64,000 nt of DNA from Prochlorococcus marinus XMU1412 (GTDB lineage: Bacteria > Cyanobacteriota > Cyanobacteriia > PCC-6307 > Cyanobiaceae). Below, piece after piece: positions 1 to 9,978 of this stretch; position 1 is the first letter of the stretch, and each line of letters opens with the position of its first letter. Location of the stretch: NCBI RefSeq assembly GCF_017696315.1, contig NZ_JAAORJ010000001.1, forward strand, positions 140,452-204,451, given 5' to 3'. The notes below the pieces were generated by a model. It was not told where the DNA came from, made no database searches, and saw nothing but the letters and a program-made list of their open reading frames with translations. A program made the position numbers and the translations under genes.

Positions 1-71
1 TTAACACTTACTAATAAGCTACATTAAAGTTAGAACATAATAGTTTTTTTCGTTGATTATTTCGTAAAATT

Positions 72-419
72 ATGGAAAAAATGCTTTTAAAATCGACTAC
101 TAGACATGTAAGAATTTTCACTGCCGAAGTGGTAGATGAAGAATTAAAGTTTCATCCCAATAAACTAACTCTTGATTTAGATCCTGATAATGAATTTATT
201 TGGAATAAAGATTCTCTAAACAAAATAAATGAAAAATTCAATGAATTAATAAAAGGGAGAGCAGGAAAGGATTTAGATGATTATGAACTTCGAAAAATAG
301 GATCAGAAATCGAGGGTTTAATTAAATTTTTGCTTCAAGATGGTCAGTTAAGTTATAACCCTGATTGTAGAGTAATGAATTATTCAATGGGTTTACCAAA
401 GACAAATGAAGTGCTGTGA
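72..419 (+). CDS. ndhM: NDH-1 subunit M
   Basis: This encodes the 115-residue NdhM, a small hydrophilic subunit found in cyanobacterial and chloroplast NDH-1, which docks on the thylakoid complex used for cyclic electron flow and respiration. It is recognised from the opening [12 protein letters not shown], the acidic [11 protein letters not shown] stretch and the closing [13 protein letters not shown] block, all typical of the family. Two in-frame ATGs (72 and 81) are possible starts; homologues usually begin near the second. The stop overlaps the next gene's ATG by four bases, so the two are probably translationally coupled. The 71 bases upstream are AT-rich with no clear structure. Confidence 0.95.
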   Translation: MEKMLLKSTTRHVRIFTAEVVDEELKFHPNKLTLDLDPDNEFIWNKDSLNKINEKFNELIKGRAGKDLDDYELRKIGSEIEGLIKFLLQDGQLSYNPDCRVMNYSMGLPKTNEVL

Positions 420-1039
420 ATAGATCATCCTCAAATAGAAGGCCAAGGAGAGGCTCAAATAGAAGTTATTATCCTCCTAATCCAAGGGACATGGATTCGT
501 ATGGTCAAAGAAACAATAGATTGCCTGCTTCTTCTGAACAAAAGATCAACTTTAGTACAGGAACCATTGCCGTACTTGCTGGAGTACTAATTTTAGGAGT
601 TGGTATTGGAAGCGCTATTACCAGTACAACGGATGGCGGTCAGGGAAATATAGCAAGTCAACAACAATTAGATATGGCTGTTCCAGACCCTGAATTTTGC
701 AGACAATGGGGAGCTAGTGCTTTTGTAATTGATGTTGAAATGTATACGACTCTAAATCCATCTACGAGTTTTGTAACGCAACCAGCTCTTCAGCCAGGGT
801 GTGTGATTAGAAGAGAGAATTGGACAGTGTTACAGAAACAGGGCGCAATTAGTAATGAAGATGTAAGAGAATGTAAGCAAAGGATGAATACTTTTGCTTA
901 TATTGGTTCTATAAGAGATAAGCCAATAGTTAAGTGCGTTTATCAGACTGATGTAAATGAAAATAAATTTATAATAAAAGGCGATGGACAAGCCGAAGAT
1001 GGAGGGGTAGGTATTAATAAAGAAGCAATTCAGTTTTGA
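416..1039 (+). CDS. DUF3172-like single-pass membrane protein
   Basis: This is a 207-residue protein of unknown function resembling the cyanobacterial DUF3172 family (assigned from memory). Residues 1-45 are basic and rich in Arg, Ser, Asn and Pro, suggesting a disordered cytoplasmic tail. Residues about 46-68 form one hydrophobic membrane segment. The rest is a soluble domain with several cysteines (for example FCRQW, PGCVIRR, VRECKQ, VKCVYQ) that could form disulfides on the lumenal or periplasmic side. The start overlaps the ndhM stop by four bases, and the tight coupling suggests co-expression with NDH-1. A direct NDH-1 role is only inference. It ends six bases before the convergent rbcR gene. 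Confidence 0.8.
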   Translation: MNRSSSNRRPRRGSNRSYYPPNPRDMDSYGQRNNRLPASSEQKINFSTGTIAVLAGVLILGVGIGSAITSTTDGGQGNIASQQQLDMAVPDPEFCRQWGASAFVIDVEMYTTLNPSTSFVTQPALQPGCVIRRENWTVLQKQGAISNEDVRECKQRMNTFAYIGSIRDKPIVKCVYQTDVNENKFIIKGDGQAEDGGVGINKEAIQF

Positions 1040-1045
1040 TCAAAA

Positions 1046-1990
1046 TTATATATGCCTTAAAGGGCTTTCTAAACTAGCAAATTGTGGAAGAATGTTTTTC
1101 TTAAATACTTCTGATGCTCGTGATGTATATCTTGACGGATTAGTAATTAATTTAAGTTCTCTTTTCACCTCTAAATCAGCAACGAATGCTTTGTGGATTG
1201 TTCCAGCCGATAATTCTCTTTCAATAGAAACAACAGGCAAAAAGGAAGCTCCTAAGCCTGATTGAACCGCATTCTTGATTGCTTCAAGAGAGTTAAGTTC
1301 CATTTCAATTTTTAATCTTTGAATATCAAGCCCAGAATCTTGGAGAAGTTTGTCAACAACTTTTCTTGTTGTAGATTGTGAGTCTAATGTTACAAAATTT
1401 AATTTGTATAAGTCTTCCTTTAGAAGCTCTTTTTTGGTGGAAAGTGGATGTTTAGATGGTAAAACTAATGCCAATTCATCAGTGGCATATGGAATTACTT
1501 GCAGCAAATTTTCCAAATCGCCAGGTAATTGACCGCCAATAATGGCTAAGTCAATTTGTCCATTGGCGACACTCCAACCAGTTCTTCTAGTACTGTGAAC
1601 TTGAAGTTGAACGGATACATCAGGGTATTTTTGTCTGAATAGTCCTATCATTCTCGGCATTAAATACGTACCCGTTGTTTGGCTCGCTCCAATAACAAGA
1701 GTTCCACCTTTTAAGCTATTTAAATCTTCAATAGCTTTGCAAGCTTCGTCGCATTGATTCAAAATTCGTTCACAATATTCAAGTAATAGTCTCCCTGCTT
1801 CAGTCAATAGAGCCTTCCTTCCACCTCTATCGAAAATTGTGATTTCAAGTTGTTTTTCTAAATTTTGTATTTGTAAACTCACGGCAGGTTGGGTTACATA
1901 TAAGAGGTCGGCAGCTTTTTTAAAACTTCCTTGAGCTGCTATAGCTTTTAATATTCTTAATTGGTCGAGTGTAAATGGTAATTCTGGCAT
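1046..1990 (-). CDS. rbcR: LysR-type regulator, RbcR/CmpR-like
   Basis: This is a 314-residue LysR-type transcription factor. Residues about 5-65 form the winged helix-turn-helix ([20 protein letters not shown] then [15 protein letters not shown]), and residues 90-300 form the periplasmic-binding-like effector domain. The N-terminus and length match RbcR/Ycf30, the cyanobacterial and red-plastid regulator of Rubisco and carbon-concentration genes; CmpR and NdhR are close relatives, so the exact target set is not settled. The gene is divergent from the NnrU-like gene, with 83 bases between start codons that contain palindromes and could hold an autoregulatory site. Confidence 0.85.
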   Translation of the reverse strand: MPELPFTLDQLRILKAIAAQGSFKKAADLLYVTQPAVSLQIQNLEKQLEITIFDRGGRKALLTEAGRLLLEYCERILNQCDEACKAIEDLNSLKGGTLVIGASQTTGTYLMPRMIGLFRQKYPDVSVQLQVHSTRRTGWSVANGQIDLAIIGGQLPGDLENLLQVIPYATDELALVLPSKHPLSTKKELLKEDLYKLNFVTLDSQSTTRKVVDKLLQDSGLDIQRLKIEMELNSLEAIKNAVQSGLGASFLPVVSIERELSAGTIHKAFVADLEVKRELKLITNPSRYTSRASEVFKKNILPQFASLESPLRHI

Positions 1991-2017
1991 CTATTATGCC
2001 TACAATTTCTTATAATT

Positions 2018-2049
2018 CTAATGCTTAGATGCATTCTTGTTAAGAACAA
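2018..2049. promoter_or_regulatory. Candidate LysR-type operator between rbcR and the NnrU-like gene
   Basis: The short divergent spacer holds two palindromes: CTAATGCTTAG at 2018-2028 and overlapping inverted repeats TTCTTGTTAAGAA / TTGTTAAGAACAA at 2034-2049. LysR-family proteins commonly bind such interrupted dyads beside their own gene. The published RbcR consensus as I recall it (ATTA, five bases, TAAT) is not matched cleanly, so this is only a candidate. Confidence 0.3.
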
Positions 2050-2073
2050 AAATTATTTGAACAATCTAAATAT

Positions 2074-2802
2074 ATGGAGACTCATAAAACTTCCCTAATT
2101 ATTTTACTTTTGATTTTGATTTTTGCGGTAATTCATAGTGGGGGAGCTGCTTTAAGAATCAAAGCAGAATCTATTATGGGTCCGAGATTATGGCGCTTAT
2201 GTTTTGTTTTCTTAAGTTTGCCATCTGCAATTATCTTGATTAGCTATTTTTTGGCTCATAGATATGACGGAATAAGATTATGGAATTTACAGGGAAATAA
2301 TTTTGTTTTTATGGTCGTTTGGTTCTTAACTGCAATAAGTTTTTTATTTTTATATCCCGCTACTTACAATTTGCTAGAAATTCCTTCGGTTTTAAAACCT
2401 AAAGTACGAATCTATGGAACTGGGATAATGCGAATCACAAGACATCCACAAGCATTTGGTCAGATAATTTGGTGTTTTGCTCATACTTTATGGATTGGCA
2501 CATCATTCACCTTAGTAACTTCTATTGGCTTAGTTTTGCATCATCTTTTTGCAATTTGGCATGGCGATAAGAGATTAGCAAATAGATTTGGAGAAGAATT
2601 TGAAATTTTTAAAAAAAATACTTCCATAATCCCTTTCATGGCAATACTTGAGGGCAGGCAAGAATTTAAGATTAAAGAATTTTTTAGGTTATCTCAATTT
2701 GGTATATTAATCGCAATAGGCGTACTTTGGTGGTCTCATCAATATATAAATATTGCTGTTAAAACATTTAATTCATCATTTTTGTCTGAATTTTTCAATT
2801 GA
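2074..2802 (+). CDS. NnrU-family membrane protein, possible zeta-carotene isomerase
   Basis: This is a 242-residue integral membrane protein with about six hydrophobic segments. The central block (MRITRHPQAFGQIIWCFAH, then LHHLFAIWHGDKRL) is the conserved NnrU core with several histidines. Plant and some cyanobacterial 15-cis-zeta-carotene isomerases (Z-ISO) are NnrU relatives that bind haem through histidines, so a role in carotenoid isomerisation is plausible but not proven. The gene is followed after 33 bases by ndhF on the same strand and is divergent from rbcR. Confidence 0.7.
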   Translation: METHKTSLIILLLILIFAVIHSGGAALRIKAESIMGPRLWRLCFVFLSLPSAIILISYFLAHRYDGIRLWNLQGNNFVFMVVWFLTAISFLFLYPATYNLLEIPSVLKPKVRIYGTGIMRITRHPQAFGQIIWCFAHTLWIGTSFTLVTSIGLVLHHLFAIWHGDKRLANRFGEEFEIFKKNTSIIPFMAILEGRQEFKIKEFFRLSQFGILIAIGVLWWSHQYINIAVKTFNSSFLSEFFN

Positions 2803-2835
2803 CAGTTTAAAATCAAAATATAAGTTCTTTAAAAC

Positions 2836-4857
2836 ATGCCACAAGCTTCAGAAATTGCCTGGTTAATTCCCGTTTTTCCACTTATTGGAGCAGTGCTTTC
2901 TGGCTTAGGACTAATAAGCATCAACAAGAAAATAAATAATTCAAGAGAAATTGTTTCTGTAGGTCTAATTTCTTTCGTTGGGATTTCTGCGGTAATTAGT
3001 TATAAAGCTTTAATTGAACAAATTAATGGTTATCAATCAGTAGAGAAATTATTTGTATGGGCCAATGCAGGGGATTTCACAATTCCAATGGGGTTTGTCC
3101 TTGATCCTTTGGGAAGTGTAATGCTTGCGTTAGTAACTACAATAACTTTGCTTGTAATGATTTACTCTCATGGTTACATGGCGCATGACAAAGGTTATGT
3201 CAGATTTTTTACATATCTAGCATTATTTAGTAGTTCAATGATGGGATTAATAGTTAGTCCGAATTTATTAGAAATTTATGTTTTTTGGGAATTAGTTGGG
3301 ATGTGTTCTTATTTATTGGTTGGTTTTTGGTATGACAGGGATGGCGCTGCACACGCTGCACAAAAAGCATTTGTTGTTAATAGAGTGGGAGATTTTGGTT
3401 TATTGTTAGGAATTCTTGGTCTATTTTGGGCAACAAATAGTTTCGATTTTAATGAAATTGCTACTGGAATTTCTCAATCGATATCTGACAATTCGATACC
3501 CATTTGGGCTGCTTTATTGCTTTGTTTCTTAGTTTTTTTAGGGCCAATGGCTAAATCTGCTCAGTTTCCTCTTCACGTGTGGTTACCTGATGCGATGGAA
3601 GGCCCGACTCCTATTTCTGCACTTATCCATGCTGCAACAATGGTTGCAGCGGGAATTTTTCTTGTAGCAAGACTTCAACCTTTGTATTCAATATTCCCCT
3701 CTATTCAGTTCATTATTGCTTTAGTTGGCACCATTACTTGTTTTTTAGGAGCCTCTATAGCTCTGACCCAAATGGATTTAAAAAAAGGTTTAGCTTATAG
3801 CACAGTTTCTCAGCTTGGGTATATGATGCTCGCAATGGGTTGTGGAGCACCAGTAGCTGGAATTTTTCATTTAGTGACTCATGCTTGCTTTAAAGCAATG
3901 CTATTTTTGGGATCTGGTTCAGTAATACATGCTATGGAAGAAGTGGTTGGCCATCAGCCTGTATTAGCTCAAGATATGAGATTGATGGGCGGTTTAAGAA
4001 AAAAGATGCCATACACTTCAACAACATTTTTAATAGGTTGTATAGCAATTAGTGGAATTCCTCCATTGGCAGGTTTTTGGAGTAAAGACGAGATTCTAGG
4101 AAATGCTTTTATATCATTTCCAGCTTTTTGGTTCGTAGGACTTCTCACAGCTGGCATGACTGCTTTTTATATGTTTAGGCTTTATTTCTTGACATTTGAA
4201 GGAGATTTCAGAGGGGACAATAAAGAATTACAAAAACAGCTTCTAATAGCCTCTAAAACAAACCTAGATGAAGAAAATGAAGAAGAGCACGAAGAAAATG
4301 GCTCTATTCATGAGTCACCCTGGTCAATGACATTTCCCTTGGTATTTCTGGCTGTGCCGTCTGTAATTATTGGTTTTATGGGACTTCCATGGGATAGCAA
4401 AATTGCAAATTTACTAGATCCTGAAGAAGCAGAGACTGCTGCAAAAGCCTTCGAATTAAAAGAATTTTTGCCTTTAGCAATTGCGTCAGTACTTATTGCA
4501 TCAGCTGGAATCATTATTGCTTATCAGGCATATTTTGTACGAAAAATTAATTTATCAGTTTTATTTGCCGAAAAGTTTCCTAGTATCAACCGATTTTTAT
4601 CCAATAAATGGTATCTAGATGATATAAATGAAAAACTTTTTGTTAAGGGTAGTAGAAAACTTGCTAAAGAAGTTTTAGAGGTTGATTCTAAGGTTGTTGA
4701 TGGCGTCGTAAATCTTACTGGACTTGTAACTTTAGGCAGTGGAGAAGGTTTAAAATATTTTGAGACTGGTAGGGCTCAATTTTATGCGCTTATTGTTTTT
4801 GGAGGTGTAATTTTACTAGTTGCTATATTTGGTTTTCAATCTCCTCAAGTATCTTAA
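2836..4857 (+). CDS. ndhF: NDH-1 subunit 5 (NdhF)
   Basis: This 673-residue polytopic protein is the large antiporter-like subunit of the thylakoid NDH-1 complex that drives proton pumping. Features include MAKSAQFPLHVWLPDAMEG, HAATMVAAGIFL and LAYSTVSQLGYMM, all hallmark regions of NdhF/NuoL. A charged loop rich in Glu lies near residues 475-495. The C-terminal part forms the long lateral helix typical of NuoL-type subunits. It sits 33 bases after the NnrU-like gene and is followed by ndhD, the usual pair of a standard respiratory-type (NdhF1/NdhD1) module. Confidence 0.96.
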   Translation: MPQASEIAWLIPVFPLIGAVLSGLGLISINKKINNSREIVSVGLISFVGISAVISYKALIEQINGYQSVEKLFVWANAGDFTIPMGFVLDPLGSVMLALVTTITLLVMIYSHGYMAHDKGYVRFFTYLALFSSSMMGLIVSPNLLEIYVFWELVGMCSYLLVGFWYDRDGAAHAAQKAFVVNRVGDFGLLLGILGLFWATNSFDFNEIATGISQSISDNSIPIWAALLLCFLVFLGPMAKSAQFPLHVWLPDAMEGPTPISALIHAATMVAAGIFLVARLQPLYSIFPSIQFIIALVGTITCFLGASIALTQMDLKKGLAYSTVSQLGYMMLAMGCGAPVAGIFHLVTHACFKAMLFLGSGSVIHAMEEVVGHQPVLAQDMRLMGGLRKKMPYTSTTFLIGCIAISGIPPLAGFWSKDEILGNAFISFPAFWFVGLLTAGMTAFYMFRLYFLTFEGDFRGDNKELQKQLLIASKTNLDEENEEEHEENGSIHESPWSMTFPLVFLAVPSVIIGFMGLPWDSKIANLLDPEEAETAAKAFELKEFLPLAIASVLIASAGIIIAYQAYFVRKINLSVLFAEKFPSINRFLSNKWYLDDINEKLFVKGSRKLAKEVLEVDSKVVDGVVNLTGLVTLGSGEGLKYFETGRAQFYALIVFGGVILLVAIFGFQSPQVS

Positions 4858-4978
4858 TTACAATTGTGTGTCTTCACTGTCCATTGGGGTGAAAAAATAC
4901 AGAAAATTTCTAGACTTTATTTAAGATAAATTTCTTATTAAATTGAGTACTTATTTTTATACACATTTTGCGACACAA

Positions 4979-6583
4979 ATGTTGGGAAATTTGGGAGCTG
5001 GATTGTCTAATTTTCCTTGGTTATCTGCTTCAATTTTATTCCCAATTGGTAGTGCATTTGTGATACCTTTTTTCCCTGATAAAGGAGATGGCAAAGAGGT
5101 TAGATGGTTTGCATTGTCTATTGCATTAATAACTTTTTTAATAACTGTAGGTTCATATATCAATGGCTTTGATATTAGTAATGAAAATGTTCAATTGAAA
5201 GAAAATATAAGTTGGCTACCTGATTTAGGTCTTACTTGGTCTGTTGGCGCTGATGGCATGTCTATGCCGTTAATATTATTGACTAGTTTTATCACTGCTT
5301 TAGCAGTTCTTGCTGCATGGCCAGTAAAGTTCAAACCAAAGTTATTTTTCTTTTTAATATTGGTTATGGATGGCGGACAAATAGCTGTGTTTGCAGTACA
5401 AGATATGCTGTTATTTTTTCTAACTTGGGAACTTGAGTTAATTCCCGTTTATTTATTACTGGCTATATGGGGTGGAAAAAATCGACAATATGCAGCAACA
5501 AAATTCATTATCTATACAGCTGGCAGTTCTATCTTTATTCTTCTGGCCGCGTTAGCAATGGGTTTCTATGGTACAGAAATTCCTAACTTTGAGTTTTCGC
5601 ACTTGGCGGCTCAAGATTTTAGTCAAAAATTTCAAATATTATGTTATGTAGGGCTTTTAATTGCATTTGGTGTGAAACTACCAATAGTACCTCTTCATAC
5701 TTGGCTCCCAGATGCTCATGGAGAGGCTACAGCTCCTGTTCATATGCTTCTGGCAGGAATTTTATTAAAGATGGGAGGATATGCTCTTTTAAGATTTAAT
5801 GCACAATTATTACCTGTAGCTCATGCTCAATTTGCCCCATTATTAATAGTTCTGGGGGTAGTCAACATAATTTATGCTGCATTAACTTCTTTTGCTCAAA
5901 GAAATCTTAAGAGAAAAATCGCATATAGTTCGATAAGTCATATGGGTTTTGTTCTTATTGGTATAGGGAGTTTTAGTAGCCTTGGAACAAGTGGAGCTAT
6001 GCTGCAAATGGTTAGTCATGGATTAATAGGTGCAAGTTTATTTTTTCTTGTTGGCGCCACCTATGACAGAACAAAGACTCTTAAACTTGATGAAATGAGT
6101 GGTGTAGGACAAAAAATGAGAATTATGTTTGCCCTATGGACTGCTTGCTCCCTTGCTTCCTTGGCTTTGCCTGGTATGAGTGGATTTGTTTCCGAATTGA
6201 TGGTATTTACAGGGTTTGTTACTGATGAAGTGTATACACTTCCTTTTAGGGTAGTGATGGCCTCTTTAGCTGCTATCGGTGTAATACTTACTCCTATTTA
6301 TCTACTTTCAATGTTGCGAGAAATTTTCTTTGGTAAAGAAAATACTAAATTAATTGAAGAAAGAAAACTTATAGATGCAGAGCCAAGGGAAGTTTATATT
6401 ATTGCCTGTTTACTTTTACCGATTATTGGAATAGGTTTATACCCAAGATTAATTACTGAAAGTTACATTGCATCTATCAATAATTTGGTCGATCGAGATT
6501 TAACTGCAGTTAAAGGTGCTGTGAAAACAAATATTTTTTCAGGGACTAAAACAAATGACATATTAAAAGCCCCAAAAATATAA
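4979..6583 (+). CDS. ndhD: NDH-1 subunit 4 (NdhD)
   Basis: This antiporter-like NDH-1 subunit, 534 residues from the ATG at 4979, shows [34 protein letters not shown] and [15 protein letters not shown], the conserved channel-lining regions with buried Lys and Glu (for example [10 protein letters not shown]). The open frame extends upstream to a TTG at 4943. I prefer the ATG because it gives [19 protein letters not shown], closer to homologue N-termini as I know them, but neither start has a clear ribosome-binding site. It forms a pair with ndhF. Confidence 0.95.
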   Translation: MLGNLGAGLSNFPWLSASILFPIGSAFVIPFFPDKGDGKEVRWFALSIALITFLITVGSYINGFDISNENVQLKENISWLPDLGLTWSVGADGMSMPLILLTSFITALAVLAAWPVKFKPKLFFFLILVMDGGQIAVFAVQDMLLFFLTWELELIPVYLLLAIWGGKNRQYAATKFIIYTAGSSIFILLAALAMGFYGTEIPNFEFSHLAAQDFSQKFQILCYVGLLIAFGVKLPIVPLHTWLPDAHGEATAPVHMLLAGILLKMGGYALLRFNAQLLPVAHAQFAPLLIVLGVVNIIYAALTSFAQRNLKRKIAYSSISHMGFVLIGIGSFSSLGTSGAMLQMVSHGLIGASLFFLVGATYDRTKTLKLDEMSGVGQKMRIMFALWTACSLASLALPGMSGFVSELMVFTGFVTDEVYTLPFRVVMASLAAIGVILTPIYLLSMLREIFFGKENTKLIEERKLIDAEPREVYIIACLLLPIIGIGLYPRLITESYIASINNLVDRDLTAVKGAVKTNIFSGTKTNDILKAPKI

Positions 6584-6639
6584 TTTTTTAAATTTATGCA
6601 ATATTGTTTGGCATTAAATAAATTAAAAGATATCTTGTG

Positions 6640-6670
6640 ATTAGATTTTATCTATTTTAAAATATCTAAT
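6640..6670 (+). terminator. Weak AT-rich hairpin after ndhD
   Basis: ATTAGAT at 6640-6646 pairs with ATCTAAT at 6664-6670, with further TTTA/TAAA pairing inside after a small bulge. It could terminate or stabilise the ndhD transcript. There is no clear T-run afterwards, and the region may be part of an upstream-extended scpA reading frame, so support is modest. Confidence 0.25.
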
Positions 6671-6706
6671 TTAAATCCTATTGGTAGACAACAATTAGGC
6701 CCTAGA

Positions 6707-7528
6707 TTGTTGATTAAGTTTCTTCAAGACGCCGCAGGTAAAGGCGAGCTTGATCCATGGGATATTGATGTAATCAGTGTAATTGATAGTTTTTTAGAGC
6801 AATATTCACATACTTTTAATCAATCTGCAAATAGTCAAATCTCGTATCAGAAGGATTTAGCTGAGACCAGTGAAGCATTTTTCGCGGCTTCCGTACTAGT
6901 TAATCTTAAGGCTCAAGTTTTGGAGTCTGATGTTTTCAAAGAAAATTCCTCAGATTTTGAAGATGAATTTGATTTGGATGATCAAGATTGGATTGATAAA
7001 GAATTTGATATTCCAAAATATCCTGAAAAATATCTAAGGAGAAGATCAATTGCTCAACCAATTCTTAAACGTACAACAACATTGGGAGAACTTGTAAGTC
7101 AGTTAGAGTCAATAGCAGAAGTTATAGAAACCCAAGATCTTTTGCTCATGAAGAGAAAAAGAAATAAAAAATATTCTGATAAGGCTTTAATTTCTAAAGT
7201 AAAATCATTAGCGCATCGCGAGAAACTTCCAGAAACAACTAAAGCATTAGGGAAATTTATTGAAGGATGGGAAAAGGCATTACAATGGACAGATTTTGAA
7301 TATTTAGTCAAGAAATGGCAAACAGTAGTAAAAAATGATTTAGATAAAGATCGTTTAGGAGTTTTTTGGGCTTTGTTATTTTTATCATCTGAAAACAAAA
7401 TTGAAATTAAACAAATTAATTCCTTATATGGCCCAATTCAAATTAAAAGAATAATACCCGATGGTGGCTTAGCTCAATTGCCTATAGAAAATCTTGAGGT
7501 AAGTAATACCTCTTCCTCGGCTGCTTAG
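6707..7528 (+). CDS. scpA: Segregation and condensation protein A
   Basis: ScpA is the kleisin that links SMC heads with ScpB for chromosome condensation. Here 273 residues include the N-terminal SMC-binding helices (LLQDAAGKGELDPWDIDV-like, with DPWD diagnostic) and a C-terminal winged-helix part near residues 180-255. The placed start is a TTG. The reading frame is open upstream to 6641 and encodes NPIGRQQLGPRL, which resembles the G-x-R-L that precedes this motif in homologues, but it contains no ATG, GTG or TTG. The real start may therefore be a rarer codon such as ATT at 6680. Confidence 0.88.
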   Translation: MLIKFLQDAAGKGELDPWDIDVISVIDSFLEQYSHTFNQSANSQISYQKDLAETSEAFFAASVLVNLKAQVLESDVFKENSSDFEDEFDLDDQDWIDKEFDIPKYPEKYLRRRSIAQPILKRTTTLGELVSQLESIAEVIETQDLLLMKRKRNKKYSDKALISKVKSLAHREKLPETTKALGKFIEGWEKALQWTDFEYLVKKWQTVVKNDLDKDRLGVFWALLFLSSENKIEIKQINSLYGPIQIKRIIPDGGLAQLPIENLEVSNTSSSAA

Positions 7529-7575
7529 AAGCTTCATAGTAATAACGTATAATTTTAACAAATGGTTTTGAATTT

Positions 7576-8754
7576 ATGAAGGCAATGATACTTGCGGCAG
7601 GTAAAGGCACACGTGTTCAGCCTATTACGCATGTTATTCCGAAACCGATGATTCCGATTTTGCAAAAACCTGTTATGGAGTTTCTCTTGGAACTTTTAAG
7701 AGAACATAATTTTAAGGAAATAATGGTCAATGTTTCTCATCTGGCTGAAGAAATTGAAAATTATTTTAGGGATGGGCAAAGATTTGGAGTAGAAATCGCT
7801 TATAGTTTTGAAGGAAGAATTGAAGATGGAGAATTAATAGGTGATGCTTTGGGATCCGCAGGAGGATTAAAAAAAATTCAGGATTTTCAAAATTTCTTTG
7901 ATGAAACTTTTGTTGTTTTATGTGGTGATGCTTTAGTTGATTTAGATTTAACTCAAGCTGTTAAAAAACATAAACAGAAAGGAGCTATTGCGAGCTTAAT
8001 AACAAAGAAGGTAACTAAAGATCAAGTATCAAGTTACGGTGTCGTAGTTTCTGATGAAAATGGCCGAATAAAGGCTTTTCAAGAAAAGCCAACAGTTGAT
8101 CAAGCTTTAAGTGACTCTATAAATACAGGAATTTATCTTTTCGAACCCGAAATTTTTAATTACATACCTTCAGCAGAGAAATTTGATATTGGAGCTGATC
8201 TTTTCCCTAAACTTGTTGAAATGGATTTACCATTTTTTGCTTTACCAATGGATTTTGAATGGGTAGATATTGGAAAAGTTCCTGATTATTGGAGTGCTAT
8301 TAGAAATGTATTGCAAGGTAAGGTAAGACAAGTGCAAATACCAGGTAAGGAAATTAAACCAGGAGTTTTTACTGGTTTGAATGTCGCGGCTAACTGGGAA
8401 AAGGTTAATATTAGCGGGCCGGTTTATATAGGAGGCATGACTAGGATCGAGGATGGAGCAACTATTATTGGTCCTTCTATGATTGGACCAAGTTGTTGCA
8501 TTTGCGAGGGAGCAACTATAGATAACTCAATTATTTTTGATTATTCTAAAATTGGTAAAGGGGTAAGACTTATGGATAAGTTAGTATTTGGTAAATATTG
8601 TGTTGGCAAAAATGGAGATCATTTTGATTTGCAAGATGCATCTTTAGATTGGTTAATAGCAGATTCAAGAAGATCTGATTTGACTGAGCCATCACCTCAA
8701 CAGAAAGCTATGGCAGAATTATTAGGTACTGATTTGATTAATATTCCAGACTAA
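7576..8754 (+). CDS. NDP-sugar pyrophosphorylase, CugP-type
   Basis: This 392-residue nucleotidyltransferase has an N-terminal Rossmann-like catalytic domain (LAAGKGTRVQP signature; VLCGDAL metal-binding Asp; FQEKP sugar-binding motif; WVDIGKVPDYW) and a C-terminal left-handed beta-helix with hexapeptide-like repeats (VYIGGMTRIEDGATIIG). The sequence closely resembles the cyanobacterial non-GalU UDP-glucose pyrophosphorylase CugP, so UDP-glucose synthesis from glucose-1-phosphate is the best guess. Mannose-1-phosphate guanylyltransferase is the alternative. Its 3' end overlaps the convergent metF gene by 17 bases. Confidence 0.85.
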   Translation: MKAMILAAGKGTRVQPITHVIPKPMIPILQKPVMEFLLELLREHNFKEIMVNVSHLAEEIENYFRDGQRFGVEIAYSFEGRIEDGELIGDALGSAGGLKKIQDFQNFFDETFVVLCGDALVDLDLTQAVKKHKQKGAIASLITKKVTKDQVSSYGVVVSDENGRIKAFQEKPTVDQALSDSINTGIYLFEPEIFNYIPSAEKFDIGADLFPKLVEMDLPFFALPMDFEWVDIGKVPDYWSAIRNVLQGKVRQVQIPGKEIKPGVFTGLNVAANWEKVNISGPVYIGGMTRIEDGATIIGPSMIGPSCCICEGATIDNSIIFDYSKIGKGVRLMDKLVFGKYCVGKNGDHFDLQDASLDWLIADSRRSDLTEPSPQQKAMAELLGTDLINIPD

Positions 8755-9628
8755 GATTAGCTTTTTCAATAATCTCAGGAATTAAATGCTCTGCTTTTAC
8801 GGCCATTAGATGAACACCATTTGCGATATTAATGAAATCATGTGCTTGTTCAGATGCAATTTCAATGCCTTCTTGTAATGGGTCTTTAGCATCTTTAAGA
8901 CGATTTAAGATATTTTCAGGGACGTTTGCGCCTGGAACGTATTTGTTTATAAAGAGAGCGTTTTTGTAAGACTTTAATAGAAATACACCTGCAATGACTG
9001 GAATTTCAAGAGGCTTGCTAATTTTTTCACAAAACTCTATCAAATTTTCTCTTTCCATAACCATTTGAGTTTGTATAAATCCAGCTCCAGCCTCTTTTTT
9101 CTTTCTTAATCTATTTTCTAAACTTCTTTTATTTCTGCAATTTGGATCAGCTGCAGCACCTGCAAAAATAAATGTTTTTTTATCGGAAAGTTCTCCTAGA
9201 GTAGGATCAATTCCTTTATTAAAAGCCTGAATTTGTTGAAGTAATCTAACTGACTCAAACTCATGAACGGCTTTGGCATCTTGTTGATCCCCAGCTTTTA
9301 CTGAATCACCGGTAATGCATAAGATGTTTTTAATTCCTAAAGCATTTGCGCCCAGAATGTCTGATTGTAAAGCAATTTTATTACGATCTCTGCAAGAAAT
9401 TTGCATTACTGGTTCTATCCCATTTTCCAGTAATAGTTTGGACATTGCCAAGCTGCACATTCTCATTACAGCTCTGCTTCCATCAGTAATGTTAACAGCA
9501 TGTACCTTATCTTTCAAAAGTTGTGCTATCTTAAGAGATCTTATGGGGCTTCCACCTCTTGGCGGCATTAGCTCTGCCGTTATTACCTTAGATCTTTTTT
9601 CTAAAGTCTGCTGAAGTTTCGATTTCAA
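8738..9628 (-). CDS. metF: Methylenetetrahydrofolate reductase
   Basis: This 296-residue TIM-barrel flavoprotein reduces 5,10-methylene-THF to 5-methyl-THF for methionine synthesis. Supporting segments are ITAELMPPRGG, NITDGSRA, MQISCRDRNK and LCITGDSVKAG, followed by AGAAADPN and the GAGFIQTQMV strand that carries the folate/FAD-contacting residues. The length fits the short bacterial MetF. It converges on and overlaps the nucleotidyltransferase gene by 17 bases and is divergent from the LuxR-type gene. Confidence 0.93.
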   Translation of the reverse strand: MKSKLQQTLEKRSKVITAELMPPRGGSPIRSLKIAQLLKDKVHAVNITDGSRAVMRMCSLAMSKLLLENGIEPVMQISCRDRNKIALQSDILGANALGIKNILCITGDSVKAGDQQDAKAVHEFESVRLLQQIQAFNKGIDPTLGELSDKKTFIFAGAAADPNCRNKRSLENRLRKKKEAGAGFIQTQMVMERENLIEFCEKISKPLEIPVIAGVFLLKSYKNALFINKYVPGANVPENILNRLKDAKDPLQEGIEIASEQAHDFINIANGVHLMAVKAEHLIPEIIEKANLSLEY

Positions 9629-9711
9629 TTGCTTTTGTTTCCTAGTTGGTTAACAAGTGTACTGAGATTGCTAAACTTAATTAATATAAAAAAGGAACTG
9701 TTTAATTGCAA

Positions 9712-9978
9712 ATGGTTGAAGAAGAAGTAAACAACATTGATATGATGGGTCTCTCGGCAAGGGAGATGGAAATCATTGATCTCGTAGCTGATGGGCTTAC
9801 AAATCAAGAAATTGCGGTAAAACTTACTATTAGTAAAAGAACTGTTGATAATCATGTAAGTAATATGTTTACAAAAACTGGTTCTAAAAACAGAGTTGCA
9901 CTGTTAAATTGGGCAATGGACAACGGAAAGATTTGTAGAGATGGGTTTAATTGTTGTACACTTCCTGACTCGGATTAG
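9712..9978 (+). CDS. Small LuxR/NarL-type HTH regulator, PedR-like
   Basis: This regulator of about 88 residues consists almost entirely of a LuxR-type helix-turn-helix (LSAREMEIIDLVADGLTNQE, then KLTISKRTVDNHVSNMF). There is no receiver domain. Size and layout match PedR, a cyanobacterial one-domain LuxR factor that senses photosynthetic electron transport through thioredoxin. Here there are two adjacent cysteines near the C-terminus (FNCCTL), which could matter for redox sensing; this is inference. I chose the ATG at 9712 over a TTG at 9706. The last 32 bases overlap the convergent small orphan. Confidence 0.75.
   Translation: MVEEEVNNIDMMGLSAREMEIIDLVADGLTNQEIAVKLTISKRTVDNHVSNMFTKTGSKNRVALLNWAMDNGKICRDGFNCCTLPDSD

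Noticed and set aside
4858-4942. TTCAC/GTGAA stem after ndhF as a terminator
   Set aside because: It is only five base pairs and is followed by an A-run on the plus strand, not a T-run.
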